DNA from: an uncultured Clostridia bacterium
GTDB lineage: Bacteria > Bacillota > Clostridia > Peptostreptococcales > Anaerovoracaceae
DNA: 64,000 nucleotides
Assembly: GCA_938045615.1 (NCBI GenBank)
Contig: CALIBC010000178.1
Span: 1 to 64,000, forward strand
Reading direction: 5' to 3'
Position numbers and translations under genes: made by a program. Within the stretch, counting starts at the first letter, position 1. Each line of letters opens with the position of its first letter. Shown here one piece after another: positions 24,951 through 34,781 of the stretch. The notes beneath the pieces were generated by a model that saw nothing but the letters and a program-made list of their open reading frames with translations, did no database searches and was not told where the DNA came from.

Positions 24951-27900
24951 ATTTACATTTCACTCTGATTCTATTATGACATGCGTGGTTAGATTTGTTG
25001 CTCATGGCATCCTACATTTACATTTCACTCTGATTCTATTATGACTTCTTTAACGAAATTTATTACGCAGGCTTGAAACAAATTTACATTTCACTCTGAT
25101 TCTATTATGACAAGCTGTGCAAAACGAATTGATCAAGAGTAACCCGGATTTACATTTCACTCTGATTCTATTATGACGGCCGCCGACTCGCTTGCGCGCT
25201 TTGCTAACATTACTTTTACATTTCACTCTGATTCTATTATGACCTGCCGCACAGACAGCAAACACCGCGGCAACGGCAAGTTTTACATTTCACTCTGATT
25301 CTATTATGACTTAAAACTTTCATGTTACTGGTAGGTAAATCAAACACTTTTACATTTCACTCTGATTCTATTATGACTGAGGAGGCATCAGAAGTTAAGT
25401 ATGAAGGCTATATTTTACATTTCACTCTGATTCTATTATGACACGTAGTTGATCTTAAGTACAGTAATAATAGCAAAAATTTTACATTTCACTCTGATTC
25501 TATTATGACTTTTCATTGCTTCCCCGCTCATGCGGAGCATAAGGATTTTACATTTCACTCTGATTCTATTATGACCTGGTAAAATTTTTGGTACTGTCCT
25601 TGCTGGCATGGCCTTTTACATTTCACTCTGATTCTATTATGACCTAAGCGTCCGCCTGTTAGAGTGTTAAGCTTGTCGTATTTACATTTCACTCTGATTC
25701 TATTATGACTCATGGAATGGCTTGATTATGGAAAATTTCATGGTATATTTACATTTCACTCTGATTCTATTATGACAATACTTGGAATGGATGCAGGACT
25801 TAAATCATCAACATTTACATTTCACTCTGATTCTATTATGACGACGATATTAAAAGAACAATCGAACTTTTACAAGTATTTACATTTCACTCTGATTCTA
25901 TTATGACCGTTACGCGTATTCTCGTGGTTTTTGACGTCATGTTCATTTACATTTCACTCTGATTCTATTATGACTCAAATGCCACCGTGGTGGAACGGCA
26001 ATTTACATGCATATTTACATTTCACTCTGATTCTATTATGACAGCTTCGGGATGTGCTTTATGCAGTATCCGATGATCATTTACATTTCACTCTGATTCT
26101 ATTATGACATCCTCCTCTGCTAATTTAGCAAACTTCCATCCAAGATTTACATTTCACTCTGATTCTATTATGACGTTGTAAAATTGTATGCGTGCATTGG
26201 AATTATATAAGATTTACATTTCACTCTGATTCTATTATGACTACTTTCGCTTCTTCTTTTGCGGCTTCTATTTTCCGAATTTACATTTCACTCTGATTCT
26301 ATTATGACCGTCACGACTACAGCATCGTAATTCGCCGGTAGACTAATTTACATTTCACTCTGATTCTATTATGACTGAAAATTGAATCGATGTTCGGAAA
26401 CCCCAATTTATAATTTACATTTCACTCTGATTCTATTATGACGTCGGTCAAATTTCTTTTGACTCATGCCCGTGATGTATTTACATTTCACTCTGATTCT
26501 ATTATGACGAGATTGAAAGACTTCTTCAAGAGAAATAAATCAAAAATTTACATTTCACTCTGATTCTATTATGACTGGGGTATAACAACATACAATTTTT
26601 ACAAAAAATCTTATTTACATTTCACTCTGATTCTATTATGACCAAGATTCAGTTCGTCTAATTTCAAACTCAAGTATGATTTACATTTCACTCTGATTCT
26701 ATTATGACCAACATGGTAATTGATATAGATCTGATGTACAAGACAATTTACATTTCACTCTGATTCTATTATGACCAATATACATAACTATAATGGCATG
26801 GTTAAATTCCGCATTTACATTTCACTCTGATTCTATTATGACGTGGGGGCGAGGTCATTCATGACGGGTCCTTCCGTCATTTACATTTCACTCTGATTCT
26901 ATTATGACGTAAGCCCTCCGGCTCGCAGTAAGCTATACGAACCACATTTACATTTCACTCTGATTCTATTATGACGAAGTTGTTTGACTTAAAACAATCA
27001 AGCACAATCATATTTACATTTCACTCTGATTCTATTATGACTACGGCGAATTTGTCACGGTAAATTCAAGCGTTCTTGATTTACATTTCACTCTGATTCT
27101 ATTATGACTCAAGCACAGCAAATACGTTAATGAACTTATATAAATTATTTACATTTCACTCTGATTCTATTATGACGAGATTCTTCTCAAGGTTTTCAAC
27201 GCTTCCGTGTCGCATTTACATTTCACTCTGATTCTATTATGACAATTGCAAGAAGTGACGGAAACAACAGCAGCAAAACTATTTACATTTCACTCTGATT
27301 CTATTATGACGATTTAAGGCAGAATTGGAACGACTGTCCGAGCTCGGATTTACATTTCACTCTGATTCTATTATGACTATAGATATACTTATATATAAGT
27401 ATACTACCTTTTTAAATTTACATTTCACTCTGATTCTATTATGACAAGTAAAGGATATGCTAAATACAAAAAAGAAAACAAATTTACATTTCACTCTGAT
27501 TCTATTATGACTCCATTTGTTAGCATCGTATCCTGCCGGGATAGATTATTTACATTTCACTCTGATTCTATTATGACTAGCGCTATACTGCGATCCGTCG
27601 CTTGCGATCAAAGATTTACATTTCACTCTGATTCTATTATGACAATACAGGCGATCCCGCACGTGTCCGCATCATGGTAATTTACATTTCACTCTGATTC
27701 TATTATGACAGTAACGCTGATCGCAATCGTAGCAGGATCATTTTCATTTACATTTCACTCTGATTCTATTATGACAAGTTTAGCATCCTGTAAAAAGAAA
27801 GGTCAAAAAAAATTTACATTTCACTCTGATTCTATTATGACCAAATGGCCTTTGACATATTCCGAAGTTAGTAAGAGATTTACATTTCACTCTGATTCTA

Positions 27901-28637
27901 TTATGACCGGAAAAGCCAATGTTTTCCCCTCGGAGGGTATAGCAATTTACATTTCACTCTGATTCTATTATGACTTGCGCATCCGTCGAACGCGTTTTTG
28001 TGTTTTTAAAATTTACATTTCACTCTGATTCTATTATGACGTTCTCTTGGAAAAATGAGGCAAGTATTTGCAATCTTATTTACATTTCACTCTGATTCTA
28101 TTATGACCACATATCTCGCCGAGGATAGGCACTGGATATGCCGATTTACATTTCACTCTGATTCTATTATGACTACGAGAACGATCTATATAATAATTAT
28201 CTGAAAGCGATTTACATTTCACTCTGATTCTATTATGACATATACGGCGACATCGTGTCGGCGTGGTACGGAAAAATTTACATTTCACTCTGCTTCTATT
28301 ATGACGCTTAAGTATTCTTTTACCATCCTTGTCATAAAGCTTATTTACATTTCACTCTGATTCTATTATGACCTTTGCCCGCGCATAAAAAGTCTTCCTT
28401 TTTCATCAATTTACATTTCACTCTGATTCTATTATGACCAGCGTAAATTCTTTCGGCGTCTACATCGTACGAAAATTTACATTTCACTCTGATTCTATTA
28501 TGACTTGCTACCCCTTTCCCAATTAGCCGCCTATTGCCGTATTTACATTTCACTCTGATTCTATTATGACTGTAACAGGACACCATTTAATTAATTTACT
28601 CATACAAATTTACATTTCACTCTGATTCTATTATGAC

Positions 28638-28941
28638 AGCTCCTTGTGGAACTGTTGACTATGCTTGCATTCTACATTTATTTCTGTCGTTCTGCAAGTA
28701 AAACCATAATCAACATAAATGTAGTCATTGCATTATTAGCCACTTCGTCTATTTTTCAATAAAAATACCCTCTGTCAATCACCATATATTCCCCATATAA
28801 TAACGGTCGACAGTTTATACCGAATCTGTAAATCACCAATCATCATGTGGGTTTTATGTTGACTATCAAAGGATATTTTATCTCTGCGATATAATTGGGG
28901 AAAAGCATTACTAATGATTTGGCACTACTCCTCACCGACTA
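28638..28941 (-). promoter_or_regulatory. CRISPR leader
   Basis: These 304 AT-rich bases lie between the last type III gene and the first (newest) repeat. Near the array they contain a ten-base perfect inverted repeat, CTACATTTAT (28672-28681) and ATAAATGTAG (28715-28724), whose flanks are also partly symmetric. A TTGACA is present on the minus strand at 28778-28773, but its -10 is weak. No gene is seen. Confidence 0.8.
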
Positions 28942-29814
28942 TCATCCATTCATTGAAATCGTAACTATTCCATAAGGCAGATATACTTCATCATCCACAA
29001 AAAATCCCATTCGTGCAGAACTATTTACCCCTATTTTTTTTGAAGGTTGTGGTATTTGCTTTTGTGTTTGCGTAGAGTTAACTTCAAGTCCTTTTCTTAA
29101 ACTGTTGTTCAGCCCTTTATATCCACCAATAAACATCAAGATATCATCTTTTGAAAGTATTTCTCTAACCCTATTTTTTAAATTATTGAGTGCCATCAAT
29201 GCTTCATCGGTTCCACCTGAAGCCACTTCAGTAGCATGCCTATCATATCTGAACTTTTTATTAACATATTTTAACCTTTCATCTAAAATGTTGATGTACC
29301 TTTCCAACTTTTTTCTGTTAAATTCATTATTTCTTGAAATCAGGGCTTCAATTTTATCCCTATTTAATGTTGTTGCAATACATGTTTCAACTACCTTATT
29401 ATGCTTAAGAACTTCTACTCCTACATTAGGCATAAATTCTTTAAGTTTCGGTTCCTTATTTTTTCCATCTTTTTTATCATCATAATAAAGGTACTGTATC
29501 TTCTTCAAAGTTATCTTTGTAATATTATCGGCACCTGCTACAGGTATATCATATGTTTTTATTCGATGAAAATCTTCATCCTCGCAAAAACTAAGTAATG
29601 CGCCCTTAAAAGAAGATCCCGGTATATAATAATTTTTTGCCAATTTATATGTTTCATCGCTTTTTAGCATACGATCTTCATAACTATAAAACGGATATAT
29701 TATGTTGCACTTCTCCTCTTTATTATAGTCTACACCTTTATAAAGTGCAGAAGACTCCCTTCCTGATAAAATCACTTTAGATAATGTTTTTAATTGCAAC
29801 TTATATTTATTCAT
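28942..29814 (-). CDS. Type III RAMP protein, Csm5-like
   Basis: This 290-residue RAMP (Cas7-fold) protein has LKTLSKVILSGRESSAL at the start, YIPGSSFKGALLSF (about residues 67-80), the standard RAMP basic/glycine motif, and LPYGIVTISMNG at the end. It fits Csm5, the head of the Csm backbone. A GGTG-type site precedes the ATG. It is the last gene of the cas series and ends right before the CRISPR leader. Similarity in RAMPs is low, so Csm5 rather than a second Csm3 is judged from length and gene order. Confidence 0.78.
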   Translation of the reverse strand: MNKYKLQLKTLSKVILSGRESSALYKGVDYNKEEKCNIIYPFYSYEDRMLKSDETYKLAKNYYIPGSSFKGALLSFCEDEDFHRIKTYDIPVAGADNITKITLKKIQYLYYDDKKDGKNKEPKLKEFMPNVGVEVLKHNKVVETCIATTLNRDKIEALISRNNEFNRKKLERYINILDERLKYVNKKFRYDRHATEVASGGTDEALMALNNLKNRVREILSKDDILMFIGGYKGLNNSLRKGLEVNSTQTQKQIPQPSKKIGVNSSARMGFFVDDEVYLPYGIVTISMNG

Positions 29815-29821
29815 TTTTCAC

Positions 29822-30754
29822 CTACAGTCCAATAAAATATGAGTTCCCAAAAACAATAGCATCTCTGTATAATAGGTTATATGGATTGGCTATACTCTTT
29901 CCTATACAGTCAAATTCCGCGTAATTTGCTACATCTATTACACTACCTTCCTTTATAAAACTTATAACCTTTTTCTTTTCATTATATATATCATATGAGT
30001 TCCTGTCGGAAGTATAAATTTCCAAATAAGAGTCTTCCCAATTTATAACCTCTTCATTCGGAAGCAGCATCCCTAAATTCAGATATTTCCCCTTACCGAA
30101 CTTAAAATCACATGCTCCCTTCTCAATGCTTTGGATTTCATAACAGTTATACCCGTAACTACCTTTTGGACCTAAGACGCAGTCCATAGTTCCACATTGA
30201 CGTAAATTTGAGTCTAATAAATCCAGTCCCTCTTGCATCTTACTTTTTTCATCCACTGTAACGAAAAAACTGAAGTTCTTTACTTCGCGAATAGTACCAT
30301 TTCCTATACGTATGATTGGAACAGTGTATGCTTGATTTGGGTATCCGTCAAGGTTCAAAGATTGGCTTTTCAGATTGAACTTCTGCTGAAAAGTTCTGGT
30401 TTTGGTCAAATATTTTTCCATATACATATCGGATCCTTTATCTTTGAATTCCACCAGAGCCTCATATTTAATGTAATCCCTTTTTTTAAGCGATTTATAT
30501 ACTTCTTTTCTATCTTGTTCACTGCCAATACTATCTAACATGTAATTTTTAGGCGTAGGGACATATCCGCTCGGCATGAGGCTTGACATCATACACATCT
30601 CTTCACCGGATTTAACATCCATAACAAGCTTAGTTATAGATGATTCACCTAAATACTTTTTTAGTTTATTAATTAAAAATCCAAACAATCTTTGAGAATC
30701 CGGTATAACTGTTATAGTTCCCTGACTTTTAATTTTCATCTCATATTTCAGCAT
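29822..30754 (-). CDS. Type III RAMP protein, Csm4-like (Cas5 group)
   Basis: This protein of about 310 residues begins with MLKYEMKIKSQGTITV and has a glycine-rich segment GPKGSYGYNCYEI (about residue 200). Length, low similarity and position between the Csm3-like and Csm5-like genes fit Csm4, the Cas5-group subunit that binds the crRNA handle and contacts Cas10. The ATG at 30754 lies eight bases after GGGGA; a GTG at 30769 is less likely. It overlaps the Csm3-like gene by 14 bases and ends 7 bases before the next gene. Confidence 0.75.
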   Translation of the reverse strand: MLKYEMKIKSQGTITVIPDSQRLFGFLINKLKKYLGESSITKLVMDVKSGEEMCMMSSLMPSGYVPTPKNYMLDSIGSEQDRKEVYKSLKKRDYIKYEALVEFKDKGSDMYMEKYLTKTRTFQQKFNLKSQSLNLDGYPNQAYTVPIIRIGNGTIREVKNFSFFVTVDEKSKMQEGLDLLDSNLRQCGTMDCVLGPKGSYGYNCYEIQSIEKGACDFKFGKGKYLNLGMLLPNEEVINWEDSYLEIYTSDRNSYDIYNEKKKVISFIKEGSVIDVANYAEFDCIGKSIANPYNLLYRDAIVFGNSYFIGL

Positions 30755-31433
30755 CGTTCTTTTCCCCACATAATTCTATTTCTATGTTTCCATATCCTCT
30801 CGATTTAGAATTTCCTATGCCATATATTCCATCATTAAATTTTAGTAGCATCTGCTCAAGTTCTTTCTTCATCTCATTTTCATATTTGCTGTTTCCTTTA
30901 AATTTAATGTTTCCTTCAAACTCAAGTCCCGGTCTAATCACTTTATAAGTTCTCGGTCTAGATTCCACCTTTTCGTTTTTTTCTTCAAGAGAATTTTTTG
31001 TCTCAATAATAAAGTAAGACTCTCCGGCATTCTTATCTTTCAACTTTATATCGGAAAAAAACAACCGTGGCATTGTATTTAACCCTTCAATTCCAAAAAT
31101 GTATTCTACCTTACACTCTTTCTCGTAAATTTCAATTGTTTTTTTTAAATTTTTAATTACATCGTTCTCTTCACTATGAGTATCATATTTTTTATAAAGA
31201 TCATTTAAATATTCTTTTAAAAACTTCATAGTTGACGGCATAAGGCACTTAACTTTGTTTTCCTCTCTAACGATATTCCTCAAGCACCCTTTAATTGCCG
31301 AGCCGTGAATTATCGGAAATCCCTCAACATCCACAGTTGTAGCCTGGTCCACACCGCCTATAGAAAAACTTTCGGTCTGATTACCTATGAGGCAATTTGA
31401 TATGGTTTTTACTTTAAATTCAATCGTGAACAT
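30741..31433 (-). CDS. Type III backbone RAMP, Csm3-like, with the RNase Asp
   Basis: This protein of 230 residues shows the RAMP core: FSIGGVDQATTVD (about residues 23-35), IIHGSAIKGCLRNIV and the C-terminal glycine loop YGIGNSKSRGYGNIEIEL. Asp29 in IGGVD matches the Asp that cuts target RNA in Csm3/Cmr4. Csm3 repeats along the crRNA to form the filament. The ATG at 31433 follows GGAGGG. The start overlaps the end of cas10 by 14 bases. This is the only Csm3-type backbone gene in the module, and no small subunit (Csm2/Cas11) gene is next to it. Confidence 0.85.
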   Translation of the reverse strand: MFTIEFKVKTISNCLIGNQTESFSIGGVDQATTVDVEGFPIIHGSAIKGCLRNIVREENKVKCLMPSTMKFLKEYLNDLYKKYDTHSEENDVIKNLKKTIEIYEKECKVEYIFGIEGLNTMPRLFFSDIKLKDKNAGESYFIIETKNSLEEKNEKVESRPRTYKVIRPGLEFEGNIKFKGNSKYENEMKKELEQMLLKFNDGIYGIGNSKSRGYGNIEIELCGEKNDAEI

Positions 31434-33369
31434 TTTTTCCCTCCATACATTCGATAATATCATCAAAATAGCCACTATGCGACCCATACTGCTCGAATTT
31501 CATTTTCTCATTACTGTATTTATAAATCAAAATCAAAGGATCCAACCAATTATAACTTGAACATTTTTGTAATAAGCTTTTTACTTTCTTTTCATATTTA
31601 TGTTCTCTTTTACTGTTGTTACTAATCGACTCTCCTTTATTGTTGTTATTAATCAACAATTCACCTATAAGTTCTTCTTTACCCTGTTCAACCAGTTTCT
31701 TTGCTCTAATAAAAGTTGAAGGCTTAATGTCGCGTAGCTTATGTTCTTCAGATGATCCTTCCTCACCCTGTTTAACCGGTTTCTTCGCTCTAATAAATGT
31801 TGAAGGCTTAATGTTGCGTAGCTTATGTTCTTTAGATGATTCTTCCTCAAACGTCTTTATGTATCCTTTATTCTTCTCATATAAGTGTCTAATCGGTTCA
31901 TCAAACATTGCGGATTTGAATTCTTTGCAGAATTTTTCTGTTCTCACTTCTGTAAGACAATTAGAAACAGGCTCGCTTACTTTTCCAATATACCTTTTAT
32001 CAGTCAAGATTAATAACAGCTTCAATTTTGGAATTAAACACTTAGAAACTTTCTTTTCATCAAACAATGGCTCACAGGGTTTTTTGCCCGTCAAAAGATG
32101 GGACAAAAAATAATACTTCATCATTGATTCAAGTTTACTTTCTGTTGAGTTTTGTATGAACGGCAAAAGCCAGTACAGTGCCATATTGAACTTTTCAGTA
32201 TCCGAATTGCTATTTTCAAGAGCCAAAAGCATCTTATTCAAATAACTCCCTACATCTACCTTTTTATTCCTAATCCAATTTAGTACGTTAACCTCATCCT
32301 TTAATTTTGAAAATGCATCAATTCTTTCTTGATCACTTTTAGCATAGACAAAAAAACAATTCCCGGATATCGACAGTCCTAAGATACTTTTAAATTCATT
32401 CTTATTCTTATGTATCATGCATTTTTTTATTTTTAGCAATTCTTTTTCTACCATGTCTCGATAATATCTTAATGGCATATGATTGTTAACGAAACTCACT
32501 CCAATAGAAATTGACATCTTTTTGACCTTGTCCAGTTTCTCAATTTCGTCATTGATCTCAGATATCATATTTTTTATTATTTCTACCGAATCCAACATAC
32601 CATCTATTGTGACAGCATAAAAAATATCATCACCGGCAACGTAGAAGGGAAATATTTTTCCTTGCAAATCATTTCCAGTTTTTACTCTCTCCGCAAATGA
32701 ATCGTTATTGATTATTTCATCCAGGATTTTACTGAGTTTATTGTAGCTTTCGTACTCTTCTATATTTGCAAAAGTTTCTCCCAACCCGTCTATGTCGGCT
32801 TTTACCACTGCTATTTTACCGTTTGTACTCTCAACTTTATTTGGTGCATTTTCAGTTACAAGATCATCAAGATTTTTTGCAAAAACACTATTCACCTCTT
32901 TCAAATTCCGTCCAATGTCACTTTCATTCAGTTCTGTAAAGCTAAATAACAGTTCCCTATTTTCTTTTATAACAGCATTTTTCGCCTTATTTCCTTTGAA
33001 TCCTTTTGCGATTTCGCGTATTATCTTCATCTCCTTCAGATTATCATATTCTTTAAATACATAATTCAAAAATACATTCCCGTCATATTTTATATAGGCC
33101 CACTCGAACAATTTTTTAAATATATCTTTGCATTCTTTTTCTGATAAACTTGTAACAAAAATAATCTTTCCCGAAGCTTTTAATATCTTTTTATCTATTT
33201 CATATTCGGATACTATTTTACGCATTATGTTAGCGCTGATATTTTCTGAAGCATCTACAATTGTCGTCAGTGCTTTAGCATCATTCTGCATACCGGATCT
33301 TAAATCGTCCAGTCTCTGAAATATATAACTCTGTATCTTTTCTACTTGTATGCCTACTACATGAATCAT
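31420..33369 (-). CDS. cas10: Cas10-like type III large subunit without HD domain, AGDD palm
   Basis: This protein of 649 residues opens directly with the first palm domain (VVGIQVEKIQSYIFQ), so the N-terminal HD DNase of many Cas10 proteins is missing. The second palm has KADIDGLG (Asp192, Asp194) and FYVAGDDIFYAV (AGDD at 245-248), the place of the cyclase GGDD motif; both metal-binding Asp are kept, so cyclic oligoadenylate synthesis is possible. No CxxC zinc knuckle is seen between the palms. The C-terminal half is helical and has a 28-residue tandem duplication. The ATG at 33369 follows AAGGAGG by nine bases. It overlaps the Csm3-like gene. No CARF effector that would sense a cyclic product is in the window. 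Confidence 0.85.
   Translation of the reverse strand: MIHVVGIQVEKIQSYIFQRLDDLRSGMQNDAKALTTIVDASENISANIMRKIVSEYEIDKKILKASGKIIFVTSLSEKECKDIFKKLFEWAYIKYDGNVFLNYVFKEYDNLKEMKIIREIAKGFKGNKAKNAVIKENRELLFSFTELNESDIGRNLKEVNSVFAKNLDDLVTENAPNKVESTNGKIAVVKADIDGLGETFANIEEYESYNKLSKILDEIINNDSFAERVKTGNDLQGKIFPFYVAGDDIFYAVTIDGMLDSVEIIKNMISEINDEIEKLDKVKKMSISIGVSFVNNHMPLRYYRDMVEKELLKIKKCMIHKNKNEFKSILGLSISGNCFFVYAKSDQERIDAFSKLKDEVNVLNWIRNKKVDVGSYLNKMLLALENSNSDTEKFNMALYWLLPFIQNSTESKLESMMKYYFLSHLLTGKKPCEPLFDEKKVSKCLIPKLKLLLILTDKRYIGKVSEPVSNCLTEVRTEKFCKEFKSAMFDEPIRHLYEKNKGYIKTFEEESSKEHKLRNIKPSTFIRAKKPVKQGEEGSSEEHKLRDIKPSTFIRAKKLVEQGKEELIGELLINNNNKGESISNNSKREHKYEKKVKSLLQKCSSYNWLDPLILIYKYSNEKMKFEQYGSHSGYFDDIIECMEGKNVHD
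31681..31848 (-). repeat. Tandem 84-bp duplication inside cas10
   Basis: Bases 31681-31764 and 31765-31848 are two in-frame copies of 84 bases (28 codons) with about 90% identity. The encoded unit contains EHKLRxIKPSTFIRAKK. It lies in the C-terminal helical part of the Cas10-like protein. Confidence 0.95.
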
Positions 33370-33373
33370 ACGC

Positions 33374-34309
33374 TTATTCCTCCTTCTTCGAGTCTTTATC
33401 GCATACACATTCTCCATTAAACATTTTCACATAATCCATATGTGGGAAAAATATCGGATTATTGATAAGCATTAAAATCTGATTGAATTGAAACACAAAT
33501 GACATAAGTTCATTCCCCTTCACTTTATAATTGTCTAATTTTTGTTCCGATAAATCTTTTATAGCACTTTTATTTTCTTCACCTGGTTTAGCATCCAATG
33601 GAAGCAAACTACTTTTATATTTTTTCTTGTATTCACCTGCATAATCAAATTTCTTGTACATATTACATCTTATATGCCAGTCCAATAAATCTTCATATAC
33701 CTTATTAAAGTCAATTCTGATGTCATTCTTCTCATCTGCACTAATTACAATATCAAATTCGCATTCCCAGAACTTCTGTTTAACTTCTTCTCGATTCCTC
33801 TCTTCGGACTTGTCTGTTCCCGTGATATAGCACAGAATTTTCAATGGGTTTGTTGACTCTTGTGTTCTGCTCGAAGTCTCGGTTACAATTTGGGATGCCA
33901 TTCTGACAACGACATGTTCTCCTGTTTCCAATTCCTTTATTTTTTCACACCAAGGTTCCAAGTCTTCTTTTCTTTGGCTTTTACTCTTACATTCAACAAC
34001 TGCTGCCACCGCCTCAACCGGTACGAATTTTATCATTCCGTATTTAAAAATATACGGAGTATATTGTTCATCGTATATAGCCAAATCCACTTCGTTAGAT
34101 ATGTTTCCCTTAGAGTCCACTATGAACACCCCGCGTTCTATATTAAATTTTTGCGGAATGATTCTTTCAAACATAGACTTCCAAATTTCTTCACGATTTG
34201 ATCCTTGTGTAGTTGGTTGATCGCATATATATTTCAATTGATTTACAATGTCATTACCCATGGTCAAATAGTTCTCCTTAATATGCTCTAAATATTTCCC
34301 TTTATCCAT
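33374..34309 (-). CDS. DUF6602-like protein with PD-(D/E)XK-type nuclease pattern
   Basis: This 311-residue protein has a central block resembling DUF6602: GVFIVDSKGNISNEVDLAIYD (about residues 60-80) and FVPVEAVAAVVECKSK (95-110). Asp75, Glu106 and Lys108 give the order D-x30-E-x-K of PD-(D/E)XK nucleases. The C-terminal part (about 230-311) has no recognised motif. It sits between cas2 and cas10, with its stop 5 bases before the cas10 start, so it is part of the series. AAAGGA precedes the ATG. I infer an accessory nuclease, perhaps replacing the missing HD activity; no activity can be claimed. Confidence 0.65.
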   Translation of the reverse strand: MDKGKYLEHIKENYLTMGNDIVNQLKYICDQPTTQGSNREEIWKSMFERIIPQKFNIERGVFIVDSKGNISNEVDLAIYDEQYTPYIFKYGMIKFVPVEAVAAVVECKSKSQRKEDLEPWCEKIKELETGEHVVVRMASQIVTETSSRTQESTNPLKILCYITGTDKSEERNREEVKQKFWECEFDIVISADEKNDIRIDFNKVYEDLLDWHIRCNMYKKFDYAGEYKKKYKSSLLPLDAKPGEENKSAIKDLSEQKLDNYKVKGNELMSFVFQFNQILMLINNPIFFPHMDYVKMFNGECVCDKDSKKEE

Positions 34310-34398
34310 AATTCAGTCCTTTCCATCGTTATTAAATTTAGCATTTTAAAAGCCATTTTGCTCAGTTTATACTCAACCTTACCGCCGCCGTATTATGC

Positions 34399-34677
34399 TC
34401 ATATAAATCTACTTGTTGCATCATCAATTTTCGCCCAAAACCTTTTTTCAAGCCATCTTTCTCCTCTGCTTACAAAAACCAAAACGGAATCCCGATCAGG
34501 GCGTATATACTTTTTGATCTCATACTCCAATTCTAAAAGTTTAGGTTTTGTTACGTTACCCTCAAAAACAGATTTCTGTATATGCACTAAGTATTTTTTA
34601 CATGCTGAAAACACTTTACGCTGTACTTTTGCGCTCTCATCATCGCAATAGATGTCATATACAAGAATTACATACAT
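34399..34677 (-). CDS. cas2: CRISPR adaptation protein Cas2
   Basis: This 92-residue protein starts MYVILVYDIYCDDESAKVQR, the ferredoxin-like fold of Cas2 with the Asp after the first strand (Asp8). YLVHIQKSVFEGNVTKPKL is the second conserved part. It forms the Cas1-Cas2 integrase. The ATG at 34677 follows AAAGGTG; the GTG inside that site at 34686 is not taken as a start. It is the last adaptation gene. Confidence 0.95.
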   Translation of the reverse strand: MYVILVYDIYCDDESAKVQRKVFSACKKYLVHIQKSVFEGNVTKPKLLELEYEIKKYIRPDRDSVLVFVSRGERWLEKRFWAKIDDATSRFI

Positions 34678-34781
34678 AATAGTCACCTTTTCTATCTATA
34701 GCGGATTGATTATCTGCCACTGCATCATATGCGTAATAAAATTCGTTTCAATCATAGACCTCATGCTATCAGCACTGCTAT

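Larger units (their letters stand above)
24134..28637 (-). CRISPR. CRISPR array, 60 repeats, 58 spacers plus one 588-bp insert
   Basis: The 30-base repeat reads, on the minus strand, GTCATAATAGAATC followed by AGAGTGAAATGTAAAT. It ends in ATGTAAAT, like the crRNA 5' handle of Clostridium type I-B repeats. I counted 60 repeats; spacers are 35-38 bases. The array is transcribed on the minus strand in the same direction as the cas genes: the leader is at the high-coordinate end (28638 onward) and the oldest repeat (24134-24163) carries a base change (G to A, plus strand), as is usual for terminal repeats. One further change is at 28276-28305. Repeats 9-15 (25214-25643) all share a T instead of A at the first plus-strand base. 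Between repeats 4 and 5 lies a 588-base phage-like insert. Both the I-B and the type III modules can use this array. Confidence 0.99.

Noticed and set aside
25050..28586. Short frames across the CRISPR array that repeat peptides such as HNRIRVKCK or FTFHSDSIMT
   Set aside because: They are translations of the CRISPR repeat and spacers, not genes.
28773..28778. TTGACA in the leader as CRISPR promoter
   Set aside because: No good -10 at 16-18 bases; the real promoter of the array could not be placed.
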